DNA of 64,000 nucleotides, from contig NZ_BJLR01000025.1 of the NCBI RefSeq assembly GCF_006538745.1, positions 1 to 64,000 on the forward strand, given 5' to 3'. Both the position numbers and the translations under genes were made by a program. This DNA comes from Cellulomonas cellasea. GTDB taxonomy: Bacteria > Actinomycetota > Actinomycetes > Actinomycetales > Cellulomonadaceae. The notes under the pieces were generated by a model. It saw only the letters and a list, made by a program, of their open reading frames with translations, did not search any database and had not been told where the DNA came from. Shown one piece after another: positions 9,809-17,939 of the stretch; position 1 is the stretch's first letter, and the number at the start of each line of letters is the position of its first letter.

Positions 9809-10764
9809 CGGACGACCTCCTTGAGCAGGACTTGCCAGTCGGACAGGAAGCGGTCGAGACCGAAGTGCTCGAGCGCGTGGGCACGGGCGGCCCGGCCGTG
9901 GGCGCGGGCCTCCTCGGGGTCGTGCAACCAGCGGCGTGCGGCGGAGACGAGCACGTCGGGGTCCGAGCTCACGACCCCCGCCGACGGGGGGACCGCCTCG
10001 GGGGCCGCGGTCGTGGCGAGCGCGAGCACCGGCATGCCGATCGTCATCGCCTCGACGAGGGCCAGCCCGAGGCTCGTCCACCGGAACGGGTGCAGGTACG
10101 CGCGGGCCCCGGCGAGGCGGGCGTGCATCTGGGCCTGCGGGACGTCGTCGTGCAGGTGCCCGGCGAGCGCGGGCGCGAGGTCCGCGAGCCCGAGGACGCC
10201 CATGCCGTACACCTCGACGGGGACCCGCTCGGCGGCGTGCAGCAGCAGGTCCGTCCCGGCGACCCGGCCGCGGCGCACCGGTTCGTTGACGACGGCCGCG
10301 ATGCGCTCGCGCTCCCCGGTCCACAGCGGCCCCGGGTCGTGCACGCCGTGGTCGACGACCGTGGTGAGCGCGCGCCCGCAGTCCCACATGAGCGCGTTGA
10401 ACGCGGTCACGTGCGCGACGGGGATGTCGGAGCGGTCCGCGAGCGGGTGCCGGGTCGTCGCCGCGGGGCCCGCCGGGGTGTTGTGCTCGACGTACACCGC
10501 CGGCACGTCGACCCCGGCCCGCAGCCCCGTCCAGCGCTCGAGCAGCTCGATCTCGTGCGGGCGCTGGAGGACCACGACGTCGGGCTCGGCGTCCCGCAGG
10601 TCCTCGGGGGCGACCTCGCGGGCGCTCGCGGGCCACGTCCACGTCCGCGCGCGCCCGCGCCCGTCGGGGCCGCGGTCGGGCACGACGGGGATGAGGTACT
10701 CGTCCGGGCCGGCGACGAACGACGTCTGCCACGAGCCGTGCACGTGCCACACGAGGACCCTCAT
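9805..10764 (-). CDS. Glycosyltransferase-like protein, GT-B type
   Basis: A 319-residue protein recognised mainly by its C-terminal half: YLHPFRWTSLGLALVEAMTI and GMPVLAL resemble the donor-binding region of GT4 enzymes. The N-terminal half (VWHVHGSWQTSFVAGPDEYL) is typical of a less studied bacterial group. It probably adds a sugar in the same pathway as its neighbours. The ATG at 10764 overlaps the upstream GT9 stop, and its own stop overlaps the downstream GT4 start. Substrates are unknown, and remote homology is the only support for transferase function. Confidence 0.78.
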   Translation of the reverse strand: MRVLVWHVHGSWQTSFVAGPDEYLIPVVPDRGPDGRGRARTWTWPASAREVAPEDLRDAEPDVVVLQRPHEIELLERWTGLRAGVDVPAVYVEHNTPAGPAATTRHPLADRSDIPVAHVTAFNALMWDCGRALTTVVDHGVHDPGPLWTGERERIAAVVNEPVRRGRVAGTDLLLHAAERVPVEVYGMGVLGLADLAPALAGHLHDDVPQAQMHARLAGARAYLHPFRWTSLGLALVEAMTIGMPVLALATTAAPEAVPPSAGVVSSDPDVLVSAARRWLHDPEEARAHGRAARAHALEHFGLDRFLSDWQVLLKEVVR

Positions 10765-11792
10765 GCGCCCACCTCCGTGGCGACGCGCGCACCGGCGAGG
10801 GAGGCGACGGCGTCGACGACCTCCGCGGCGCCGACGCCCGTCAGGCACGGGTGGCCCGCGACGGGGCACTCCCGCGCCCGCGTCCCGCGGCACGCCGCGC
10901 CCTGGTCGCCCAGCAGCCGGACCGGCACGCCGTACGGCGCCCAGCGCTCCGCGGGGACGACGGGGGAGAACAACGACACCACGGGCGTGCCGACCGCGGC
11001 GGCGAGGTGCGCCGGGCCGGTGTTGCCCGTCACGACGCACGCCGCGCCCGCGAGCAGCGCCGCCAGCCGGTGCAGGTCGGTGCGGCCCGCCACCGGGGTC
11101 CCGGCGTCGCCCGCGACCTGCGCCGCGAGCTCGTGCTCCGCCGCGCCGCCGGTCACCAGGACCCGCCAGCCGGCGTCCGCGAGCGCCGCGACCATCGCCG
11201 CGGCGTGCCCGGGCGCGGGGGCCCGCGAGGGCACCGACGCCGACGGGTGCACCACCACGTACGGCGCGTCGGGCGCGAGGTCCGCGACCGAGGGCAGCGG
11301 CTCGCGCACCCGCAGGCGCCCGTCGTCGCCGGGCGCGAGCTCCCCGCCCGCCGCCCGCGCCAGCCCGAGCGCGGCCTCGACCTCGTGCAGGCCGTCCGGG
11401 CGCGGGTGGCGCACGTCGAGCAGCGACCCGGGGTAGTCGTGGCTCGTCGCGCCGACCCACCCGATGCCCGCCATCCGCGCGAGCAGCGCCATGGGCAGGG
11501 GGCTCTGGTGGTCGGACGTGAACACCACGGCCCGGTCGTACTGGTGGGCCCGCAGCCGCGCGAGCAGCGCCTGCACCGCACCCGTGCTGAACTCCGGGGG
11601 GCGGTAGCCGGTCCAGGGGGCGTCGAAGCGCAGCACCTCGTCGACCCCGGGCAGCAGCCGTGCGGCAGCCTCGCCCGACGCGGAGACCAGGAGGTCGACG
11701 CCTGACGCGGTCGCGGCGAGGGCCCGGACCGCGGGACCGGTCAGCAGGACGTCCCCGACGTTGTCGAGGCGGACAGCCAGGACCCTGCTCAT
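10761..11792 (-). CDS. Glycosyltransferase family 9 (heptosyltransferase-like)
   Basis: A 343-residue GT9 enzyme. It begins VLAVRLDNVGDVLLTGPAVR, the family N-terminal motif, has VVVHPSASVPSRAP in the donor loop and VVTGNTGPAHLAAAVGTPVV near the C-terminus. A late cysteine-bearing stretch (ACRGTRARECPVAGHPCL) resembles the metal or structural loop of some actinobacterial GT9 proteins. Expected role: transfer of a heptose from ADP-heptose to a growing glycan. Both ends overlap neighbouring genes by 4 bases. It differs clearly from the GT9 at 4712, suggesting a different acceptor. Confidence 0.88.
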   Translation of the reverse strand: MSRVLAVRLDNVGDVLLTGPAVRALAATASGVDLLVSASGEAAARLLPGVDEVLRFDAPWTGYRPPEFSTGAVQALLARLRAHQYDRAVVFTSDHQSPLPMALLARMAGIGWVGATSHDYPGSLLDVRHPRPDGLHEVEAALGLARAAGGELAPGDDGRLRVREPLPSVADLAPDAPYVVVHPSASVPSRAPAPGHAAAMVAALADAGWRVLVTGGAAEHELAAQVAGDAGTPVAGRTDLHRLAALLAGAACVVTGNTGPAHLAAAVGTPVVSLFSPVVPAERWAPYGVPVRLLGDQGAACRGTRARECPVAGHPCLTGVGAAEVVDAVASLAGARVATEVGA

Positions 11793-13453
11793 CGGGCACC
11801 CCCGCCCACGGTCGACAGCGGCGCGGGTCGCGCGGCGGGTCCGTGCTCGCCCGGCACGGGCACCGCGCCGGTGACCTCGGCCACCTCGGTGGGCGCCGCG
11901 GGGGAGCCGCCCGCGAGGCGCTCGCGGACCAGCGCGACGGCCTCGGTCAGGCTCACGGCCACCTGGGGTGCCGCGGCGACCTCCTCGGGCCGGGTCACGG
12001 GCGTCGGCACGAGCACCGCACCCGCCCCGGCGGCGACCGCCGCACCGACGTCCGCGCCGATGTCGCCGATCACGACGCACTCCGCGGGGCTCAGCCCGAG
12101 CTGCGCCGCGGCGCGCAGCACGAGACCCGGCTGCGGCTTGCGGCACGTGCACGCGTCCTCGGGGGCGTGCGGGCAGCGCACCCACACGTCGAACGGCCCG
12201 AGCTCGGCCTCGACCCGCGCCTCGACCGCCTCGACCTGCGCGAGGGTGACGATGCCCCGACCGATGCCCGACTGGTTCGTCACGACGCCGACCTGGATGC
12301 CGCGGGCCCGCAGGTCGTCGAGCACCGCGCGCGCGTCGTCGACGACCCGCACCCGGTCCGGGTCGCCGTTGTACGGGACGTCGTGCACGAGCGTGCCGTC
12401 CCGGTCGAAGAGCACCGCGCGCACCGGCGGCGGCCACGCGGGCGCCCCGCCGCGGTGGCGCAGGAGCCCCGCCACCCGGTGCCGCACCGCGACGGGCGGG
12501 ATCACCGCGCTCGTCCAGGCCATCGTCCGCCACTCCGCGACCCAGCCGTCCTCGCCGGGCCCCGGCCCGGGGGCGACCCGGCGCCGCACGAAGTCCGCGG
12601 TGAGCGCCGCCCACGCCGCGCCCGCGGCCGCCGCGACCCCGCGGCGGCCGAGGACCGCCGCCCCGAGCGCACCGACCCCGGCGCCCACGGTGGCGACGTG
12701 CCACGCGAACCGTCCGCGCCCCGTCTCGGCCGCCTCGCGCCACCGCGGTCCGTGCAGCGCCCGCATCAGCGCGTCGTCCCGCGCCCCGGCCTGGACGCGC
12801 ACGCTGACCCGCGGGTCCGCCGGCCGCACCGGGTGCTCCGTGGTGCGCGAGCCCCGCACGAGCCGCCAGCCCGCGCGCCGTGCCCGCAGCGCGAGGTCCG
12901 CGTCCTCGCGGTAGGCCCGCGGGAACCGCTCGTCGAAGCCGGCGAGCCCCTCGAGCACCTCCCGGCGGTACGCCATGTCCGCGGTCGCCCAGCGCGCACC
13001 CTCGAGCCCGGCGGTGTTCCGCTCCCAGTCCGTGGGGCGCCGGTGCGCGGGCAGCGGGACCCGCAGCCGCGCCTGCGTCCCCGCGACGTCCGGCCCCGTC
13101 GCCGCGAGGTCCGCCGCGAGGCGCTCCGACCAGTCCCCGGGCAGCACGACGTCGTCGTCGAGCAGCACGACCCACTCCGCGCGCACCGAGCGCCACCCGG
13201 CGTTGCGCGCCGCGGCCGGACCGCGGCCGCCCGAGCGCACGACCCGCACCGGCACGCCCCGCGCGGTCAGCGCGGGCAGGTCCGGGAGCACGAGCGCCTC
13301 CGGGGCGCCGTCGAGCGGCCGGTCGTCGCACACCACGACCTCGACCGGCGCCGGGCGCGCGTCGTCGAACCGCTGCGCCGCGAGGCTCTCGAGCAGCACC
13401 CCCAGCGAGGGACGCCCGATCGTCGGGACCACGACCGCGTACGCCGCCCTCAT
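11789..13453 (-). CDS. GT2 glycosyltransferase fused to GmhB-type heptose bisphosphate phosphatase
   Basis: A 554-residue two-domain protein. Residues 1 to about 300 are a GT-A transferase (VVVPTIGRPSLGVLLESLAA, GPAAARNAGW, LLDDDVVLPGDW, the last giving the DxD site). Residues about 345-505 are a HAD-IIIA phosphatase of the GmhB/HisB-N type: FDRDGTLV with D350 and D352, VTNQSGIGRG, the zinc-site CPHAPEDACTCRKPQPGL and VIGDIGADV. GmhB removes the 7-phosphate from heptose 1,7-bisphosphate, supplying the step between the two HldE reactions. A short Pro/Ala-rich tail follows. Fusion of a transferase to GmhB is unusual. Confidence 0.88.
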   Translation of the reverse strand: MRAAYAVVVPTIGRPSLGVLLESLAAQRFDDARPAPVEVVVCDDRPLDGAPEALVLPDLPALTARGVPVRVVRSGGRGPAAARNAGWRSVRAEWVVLLDDDVVLPGDWSERLAADLAATGPDVAGTQARLRVPLPAHRRPTDWERNTAGLEGARWATADMAYRREVLEGLAGFDERFPRAYREDADLALRARRAGWRLVRGSRTTEHPVRPADPRVSVRVQAGARDDALMRALHGPRWREAAETGRGRFAWHVATVGAGVGALGAAVLGRRGVAAAAGAAWAALTADFVRRRVAPGPGPGEDGWVAEWRTMAWTSAVIPPVAVRHRVAGLLRHRGGAPAWPPPVRAVLFDRDGTLVHDVPYNGDPDRVRVVDDARAVLDDLRARGIQVGVVTNQSGIGRGIVTLAQVEAVEARVEAELGPFDVWVRCPHAPEDACTCRKPQPGLVLRAAAQLGLSPAECVVIGDIGADVGAAVAAGAGAVLVPTPVTRPEEVAAAPQVAVSLTEAVALVRERLAGGSPAAPTEVAEVTGAVPVPGEHGPAARPAPLSTVGGGAR

Positions 13454-15126
13454 CGGGCGGCCACCCCGGCCGACGCCCCCACCCGCGCGAACATCGTGGA
13501 CCGCCGCACCAGGTACGGCCCCACCACCAGCAGGTCGACCGGCGCCGACCCGAACAGCTCGAGCGCGTCCCGCGGGTCGTCGACCATCGGCCGCCCCGCC
13601 GTGTTCAGGCTCGTGTTGATCACGACCGGCAGGCCCGTGCGCGCCTCGAACGCCCGCAGCGTCGCCCCCAGGCGCGGCTGCACCGCCGGGTCCACCGTCT
13701 GGATCCGCGCCGTCCCGTCGACGTGCACCGCCGCCGGGATCCGCTCGCGCCACGCCGGGCGGACGCTGTGCACGAACAGCATGTACGGGCTCGGGATCGG
13801 CCCGTCCGTGAAGATCTCCTCCGCGCGGTCCGCGAGCACCATCGGCGCGACCGGGCGGAACTGCTCGCGGCCCTTGACGTCGTTGAGGCGCTCGAGGTTC
13901 TCCGGGTGCCCCGGGTGCGCGAGCAGCGACCGGTGCCCGAGCGCTCGCGGGCCGAACTCGCTGCGGCCGTCGAACCACGCGACGACGCCGTTGCGCGCGA
14001 GGACGTCCGCCACCTCCGCGCCGAGGTCGGCGGGCTCGCTGAACGGGACGGCCGCCCCGCGCAGCCACGCCGCGAGGTCGTCGTCGCTCCACCCGCGGCC
14101 GAGGTCCGCCCCGGGCATCGGCGTGAGCTGCTCGCCGCCGTCGGCCGCGACCTGCAGCGCGGCGCCGAGCGACGTGCCCGCGTCCCCGGCGGCGGGCTGG
14201 ACCCACACGTCCTCGAACGGGGTCTCGCGCCAGATCCGGGAGTTGGCGACGCAGTTCAGCGCGGTGCCGCCAGCCATCGCGAGCATCCGGTCGCCGGTCT
14301 GCTCGTGCACCCAGCGCGCGAGCTCGACGAGGACCTCCTCGAGGCGGGCCTGCACCGAGCACGCGAGGTCGGCGTGGTCCCCGCCCCACGTGCCGTCGTC
14401 GACCCGCTTCGGGGCCCAGCGCGACCAGTCGGGCGCCTGCGCGACGAACCCGCCGTCGCCGGTGGTGTGGACGACCTCGCGGAGCTCCTCGAGGAAGCGC
14501 GGCTTGCCGTAGGAGGCGAGCGCCATGACCTTGTACTCGTCGCTCGAGCGCAGGAAGCCGAGGTGCTCGGTCAGCGACTCGTAGAGCAGACCGAGCGAGT
14601 GGGGCAGGCCCTGGCTCGCGAGCACCTCGAGGCGCCCGCCGCGGTACCGGCCGGCGAGGTGCGAGGCGCGCTCGCCGCGCCCGTCGAGGACGAGGACGCT
14701 GCAGTCGCCGTGCGGCGCGGCCAGCGCGGCGGAGGCGGCGTGCGCGACGTGGTGGGGGACGTAGCGCACGAGCGCGGGGTCGACCTCGCCGCCGAGCGCC
14801 GTGGAGATGAAGCCCGGGGCCTTCTCGGCGTACGTGGTGCGCAGGTGGTCCCAGGGGTCGTGCAGGCCGAGCTGCTCGGCGGGCACCACGAGGCTCGGGT
14901 CGAACGAGTACGCGACCGCGTCGAGGTCCTGAGGCCGCAGGCCGGCCTCGGCGAGGCACCAGCGCATCGACAGCTCGGGCAGCTCCCACGCCGAGAACGG
15001 CACGGGGCGCTTGCCGTGCTTGCGCCGGCTGAAGCGCTCCTCCTCGGCGGCGGCGACCGTCACGCCGTCGACGACGAGGGCTGCGGAGGGGTCGTGGTAG
15101 ATGGCGTTGATGCCGAGCACGCGCAT
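13450..15126 (-). CDS. Carbamoyltransferase, NodU/CmcH family
   Basis: A 558-residue protein beginning MRVLGINAIYHDPSAAL, the family's N-terminal ATPase-like motif. It has the metal-binding HxxxH (H125 and H129 in HHVAHAA), MAGGTALNCVANS, FGPRALGHRS and INTSLNTAGRPMV near the C-terminus. Such enzymes make carbamoyl-adenylate from carbamoyl phosphate and ATP, then carbamoylate a hydroxyl on a sugar or antibiotic. As first gene of the heptose operon it probably decorates the glycan or a sugar nucleotide. The ATG is preceded by GAGAAAGG at a rather long distance. Confidence 0.88.
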   Translation of the reverse strand: MRVLGINAIYHDPSAALVVDGVTVAAAEEERFSRRKHGKRPVPFSAWELPELSMRWCLAEAGLRPQDLDAVAYSFDPSLVVPAEQLGLHDPWDHLRTTYAEKAPGFISTALGGEVDPALVRYVPHHVAHAASAALAAPHGDCSVLVLDGRGERASHLAGRYRGGRLEVLASQGLPHSLGLLYESLTEHLGFLRSSDEYKVMALASYGKPRFLEELREVVHTTGDGGFVAQAPDWSRWAPKRVDDGTWGGDHADLACSVQARLEEVLVELARWVHEQTGDRMLAMAGGTALNCVANSRIWRETPFEDVWVQPAAGDAGTSLGAALQVAADGGEQLTPMPGADLGRGWSDDDLAAWLRGAAVPFSEPADLGAEVADVLARNGVVAWFDGRSEFGPRALGHRSLLAHPGHPENLERLNDVKGREQFRPVAPMVLADRAEEIFTDGPIPSPYMLFVHSVRPAWRERIPAAVHVDGTARIQTVDPAVQPRLGATLRAFEARTGLPVVINTSLNTAGRPMVDDPRDALELFGSAPVDLLVVGPYLVRRSTMFARVGASAGVAAR

Positions 15127-15470
15127 GCAGGGCCGACCTTTCTCAGGGGTCAGTCGTGTGAGCGCGTGGCTGGACTCGAGGGACACTCTGTTCCCCTCGG
15201 GCGGTTCTCGCACCTTGAACCGGTTCTCGGCGGTCTGTCCGGTTCGTTCCGAACCGCGAGCGCCTGACCTGCGACATCGGTTCCGGCGCCCGTTCCGCGA
15301 GCGGGCCGCAGGCGGGGGCCCCGGCGGTGCGCGCCGGGGCCGGACGCCGCCCCTCGGGGCGGTCCGCGGACGGTCCCGGGGCGGTCCACGGGCGGTTCCG
15401 CGGCGGTCTGCGGCCGGTCCCGGGGCGGGCGCGGCGGTGCCCGTGGCGGGCCGTCCGGGAGACGGTGGCG
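15127..15470 (-). promoter_or_regulatory. Leader/promoter region of the heptose operon
   Basis: A 344-base non-coding stretch. It contains two direct copies of CGGTTCTCG (15202-15210 and 15221-15229, 19 bp apart), and an inverted repeat CGGTTC-GTTCC-GAACCG (15240-15256). A related CGGTTCTC occurs at 16334-16341 upstream of the adjacent GAF-ANTAR gene. The distal part, roughly 15300-15460, is GC-rich with repeated GGGGCGGTCC-like words. No convincing -10/-35 pair was found. The repeats are seen directly; an operator role is inference. Confidence 0.5.
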
Positions 15471-16217
15471 TCAGAGCCCTGGCTTGCGCTCCGCGAACTC
15501 GGTGCCGGGCTGCGGGGCGACGCCGGTGACGTTCTCGATGAGCGACGCGGCGACGTCGCGGAGCTTGAGGTTGCGGTTCTGGGACGCGCTGCGCAGGATC
15601 CGGAACGCCTCCTCGGACGAGCAGCGGTTCTCGGCCATGATCACGCCCATCGCCTGGTCGATCACGGCCCGGGACGCGAGCGCGGCCTTGAGGTCCTCGT
15701 TGATCTCCGCCTGGTCCGCGGAGCGCAGGCACAGGCGCAGGGTCCGGGCCACCTCGTCGGCGTACATCTCGGCGGTCGCGAGCGCGGCGTCGTCCCACGC
15801 GCCCGGGTCCTCGGAGTACAGGTTGATCGCGATGTCGACGCCCTCCCGGACCGGGCGGGGGATCGCGGCGGCGGACCGGAAGCCCGCACGTCGGGCGGCG
15901 TCGGCCCACGCGGGCCAGCGGTCCTCGCCCTCGAGCTCCTGGATGACGATCCGCCCCCCGGTCTCCGCGGACGTCAGGCACGGACCCTCGTTCGCGGCGA
16001 ACTCGACCTCGTCGCACTGCGCGGCGCGCTCGTCGCTGCTCGCGACACCCGTCGGACGGCCCTGCCGCTTGAGCATGATCGCCACGTGCGCGTCGGGCGC
16101 GATGCGGCCGGCGGCGGCCTGCGCCACGCCCTCGACGAACTCCTCGACACCCGCCGCCTCGAGCAGGAGGGTGTGCAGCTCGGTGATCGCCTGTGCGCGC
16201 TCGACGGTCTGGTCCAT
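15471..16217 (-). CDS. GAF-ANTAR regulator upstream of heptose operon
   Basis: A 248-residue protein: GAF domain about 10-160, ANTAR about 172-230 ([15 protein letters not shown]). It is a close paralogue of the protein at 1699. GAGGAG lies 7 bases before the ATG at 16217. It is encoded on the same strand as, and 344 bases upstream of, the heptose operon, so it could be co-transcribed or act on that leader RNA. ANTAR proteins act by RNA antitermination, making the leader an obvious place to look for its target, but no dual-hexaloop motif was recognised by eye. Confidence 0.88.
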   Translation of the reverse strand: MDQTVERAQAITELHTLLLEAAGVEEFVEGVAQAAAGRIAPDAHVAIMLKRQGRPTGVASSDERAAQCDEVEFAANEGPCLTSAETGGRIVIQELEGEDRWPAWADAARRAGFRSAAAIPRPVREGVDIAINLYSEDPGAWDDAALATAEMYADEVARTLRLCLRSADQAEINEDLKAALASRAVIDQAMGVIMAENRCSSEEAFRILRSASQNRNLKLRDVAASLIENVTGVAPQPGTEFAERKPGL

Positions 16218-16540
16218 GGGGGCGCTCCTCGGGTCGACGACGTTCACGGGACCAGGATCGCGCGGGCACCCGGTTCCCGCACGCGCCGCGCGCGAGGCCG
16301 GTCGGACGCCCGTCCGGCTCCGGTCGCGAGAAGCGGTTCTCCGGCGCACCATCTGTCCCAAGAGCCGCGTCGGCTCGGTCCTCCAGCCAGCGGGGACGCC
16401 CGCCCGGGTCCGCCCGGGCGGACCGGTGCCGTCCGCCACCCGTGGACGCACCCGCCCGCCGGCGTCCGCGTCCGCTTCCGTCGACGACCGTCGGCCCGGA
16501 CCGGCGTGGGTCTCCACGGGCGGGATCGGAGGGGTGCGTG
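16218..16540. promoter_or_regulatory. Divergent intergenic region with 18-bp palindrome
   Basis: A 323-base gap between the GAF-ANTAR gene and the ABC importer. It holds a perfect 18-bp palindrome, GGTCCGCCCGGGCGGACC (16407-16424), about 117 bases upstream of the binding-protein start, a plausible operator. CGGTTCTC at 16334-16341 matches the repeats in the heptose-operon leader. No clear -10 element is visible on either strand. Confidence 0.45.
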
Positions 16541-17938
16541 ATGGGCACGCGACGGGTTGGACTGTGCGGGACGGTCGCGGCGGCCGGGGTGCTCGCGCTC
16601 GGCGCGTGCGCGTCGGGCAGCGGAGAGCCGAGCGAGGCCGACGTGACGTTCGGGTCGGACGCCGCGATGAGCGGCGAGCTCACGGTCATGGGCTTCGGGA
16701 CCGGGGACGACGTGGCGCAGGTGCGCTACGACCGCGCCACCGAGGAGCTCGGGGACGACGTGGAGGTCTCGCTCGTCGAGGGCGACCTCGACATCCAGGC
16801 GTTCCTGTCGGCGGTCGCGGCCGGCGACCCGCCCGACCTCGTGTACGCGAACCGCGACCAGATCGGCACGTTCGCCTCGCGCGGGGCGATCATGCCGCTG
16901 ACGGACTGCATCGCCGCGGAGGACGTCGACACGGGGCAGTTCCGGGAGGCCGCGTCGGGCCAGGTGACGTTCGACGACGTGGTGTACGCGCTGCCGGAGT
17001 TCAACCAGGTGCAGGTCACCATGGCGGACTCCTCGCTGCTGTCCGCGGCCGGCCTCGGCATCGAGGACGTCAACGGGTCGGACTGGGACGCCGTCACGCA
17101 GGCGACGTCGGCGCTGGTGCGCAACGACGGTGGGGCGCTGTCGGTCATCGGCTTCGACTCCAAGCTGCCCGAGTTCTTCCCGCTGTGGGCCAAGGCGAAC
17201 GGGGCGGACCTGCTGTCCGACGACGCGCGCACCGCGCAGCTGGACTCCCCGGAGGCGCTCGAGGCGCTCGAGCTCGCGGTGTCGGTGTACGACGCGCAGG
17301 GCGGGTTCCCCGCGGTCAAGGCGTTCCGCGACTCCGCGGACTTCTTCGGCGAGGGCAACCAGTTCGCGACGCACACGCTCGGCGCGATGCCCATGGAGAA
17401 CTGGTACGTCAACGTCCTCAACGAGGTCTCGCCCGACGCGACGCTCGCGTTCGACACGTTCCGCACGCGCGAGGGTGAGCCGCTCGCGTTCGCGACGGGC
17501 TCGGCGTGGGCCATCCCGGCGGGCAGCCCGAACGCGGCGGCGGCGTGCCGGTTCGCCGCGACGATGGTCGAGCAGGAGAGCTGGCTCGCGGCGGCCCGCG
17601 CCCGCGCGGACGCCCGCGCCGAGTCGGGCCAGGTGTTCACGGGCCTGCTGACCGGCAACGCGGACGCCGACGAGGAGATCCGCTCGACGCTCGTCGAGCC
17701 GTCCGGCTCCCCGGTGTGGGACGAGGCGGTCGAGGCGGTGTACGAGGCGAACGAGAACACGTTCTCCCTGCCGGCGAACCCGGCCGACGCCGAGTTCAAG
17801 GCCGCGTGGCAGGACGGCGTGAACCGCGTGCTCAACGGCCAGCAGGAGCCCGCCGAGGCGCTCGCGCAGGCGCAGGAGGAGGCCCAGTCCGCGCTCGACG
17901 ACGCGTGGGCCGAGTGGGACGAGCGGTCGGACGGCTGA
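16541..17938 (+). CDS. Carbohydrate ABC transporter substrate-binding lipoprotein
   Basis: A 465-residue extracytoplasmic binding protein. A short signal peptide ends in lipobox LGAC (Cys at about residue 20). It then shows the cluster B sugar-binding fold: an early acidic DxxVSLVEGD strand, DIQAFLSAVAAGDPPDLV, and a late PVWDEAVEAVY region. GGAGGGG lies 6 bases before the ATG at 16541; the preceding GTG at 16538 is a minor alternative. The sugar cannot be predicted. It heads a three-gene importer operon without its own ATPase, which is usual for actinobacterial sugar importers sharing an MsiK-type ATPase. Confidence 0.87.
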   Translation: MGTRRVGLCGTVAAAGVLALGACASGSGEPSEADVTFGSDAAMSGELTVMGFGTGDDVAQVRYDRATEELGDDVEVSLVEGDLDIQAFLSAVAAGDPPDLVYANRDQIGTFASRGAIMPLTDCIAAEDVDTGQFREAASGQVTFDDVVYALPEFNQVQVTMADSSLLSAAGLGIEDVNGSDWDAVTQATSALVRNDGGALSVIGFDSKLPEFFPLWAKANGADLLSDDARTAQLDSPEALEALELAVSVYDAQGGFPAVKAFRDSADFFGEGNQFATHTLGAMPMENWYVNVLNEVSPDATLAFDTFRTREGEPLAFATGSAWAIPAGSPNAAAACRFAATMVEQESWLAAARARADARAESGQVFTGLLTGNADADEEIRSTLVEPSGSPVWDEAVEAVYEANENTFSLPANPADAEFKAAWQDGVNRVLNGQQEPAEALAQAQEEAQSALDDAWAEWDERSDG

Positions 17939-17939
17939 C

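Noticed and set aside
15127-15470. Dual-hexaloop ANTAR target hairpins in the heptose leader
   Set aside because: I could not find paired hairpins with six-base loops by eye; the hairpins present have loops of 4-5 bases. A covariance-model search would decide.
13450-16689. Very long minus-strand open frame of over 1000 codons spanning carbamoyltransferase and GAF-ANTAR genes
   Set aside because: Only the part from 15126 down is a real protein; the rest is an open shadow frame caused by high GC and few stop codons.
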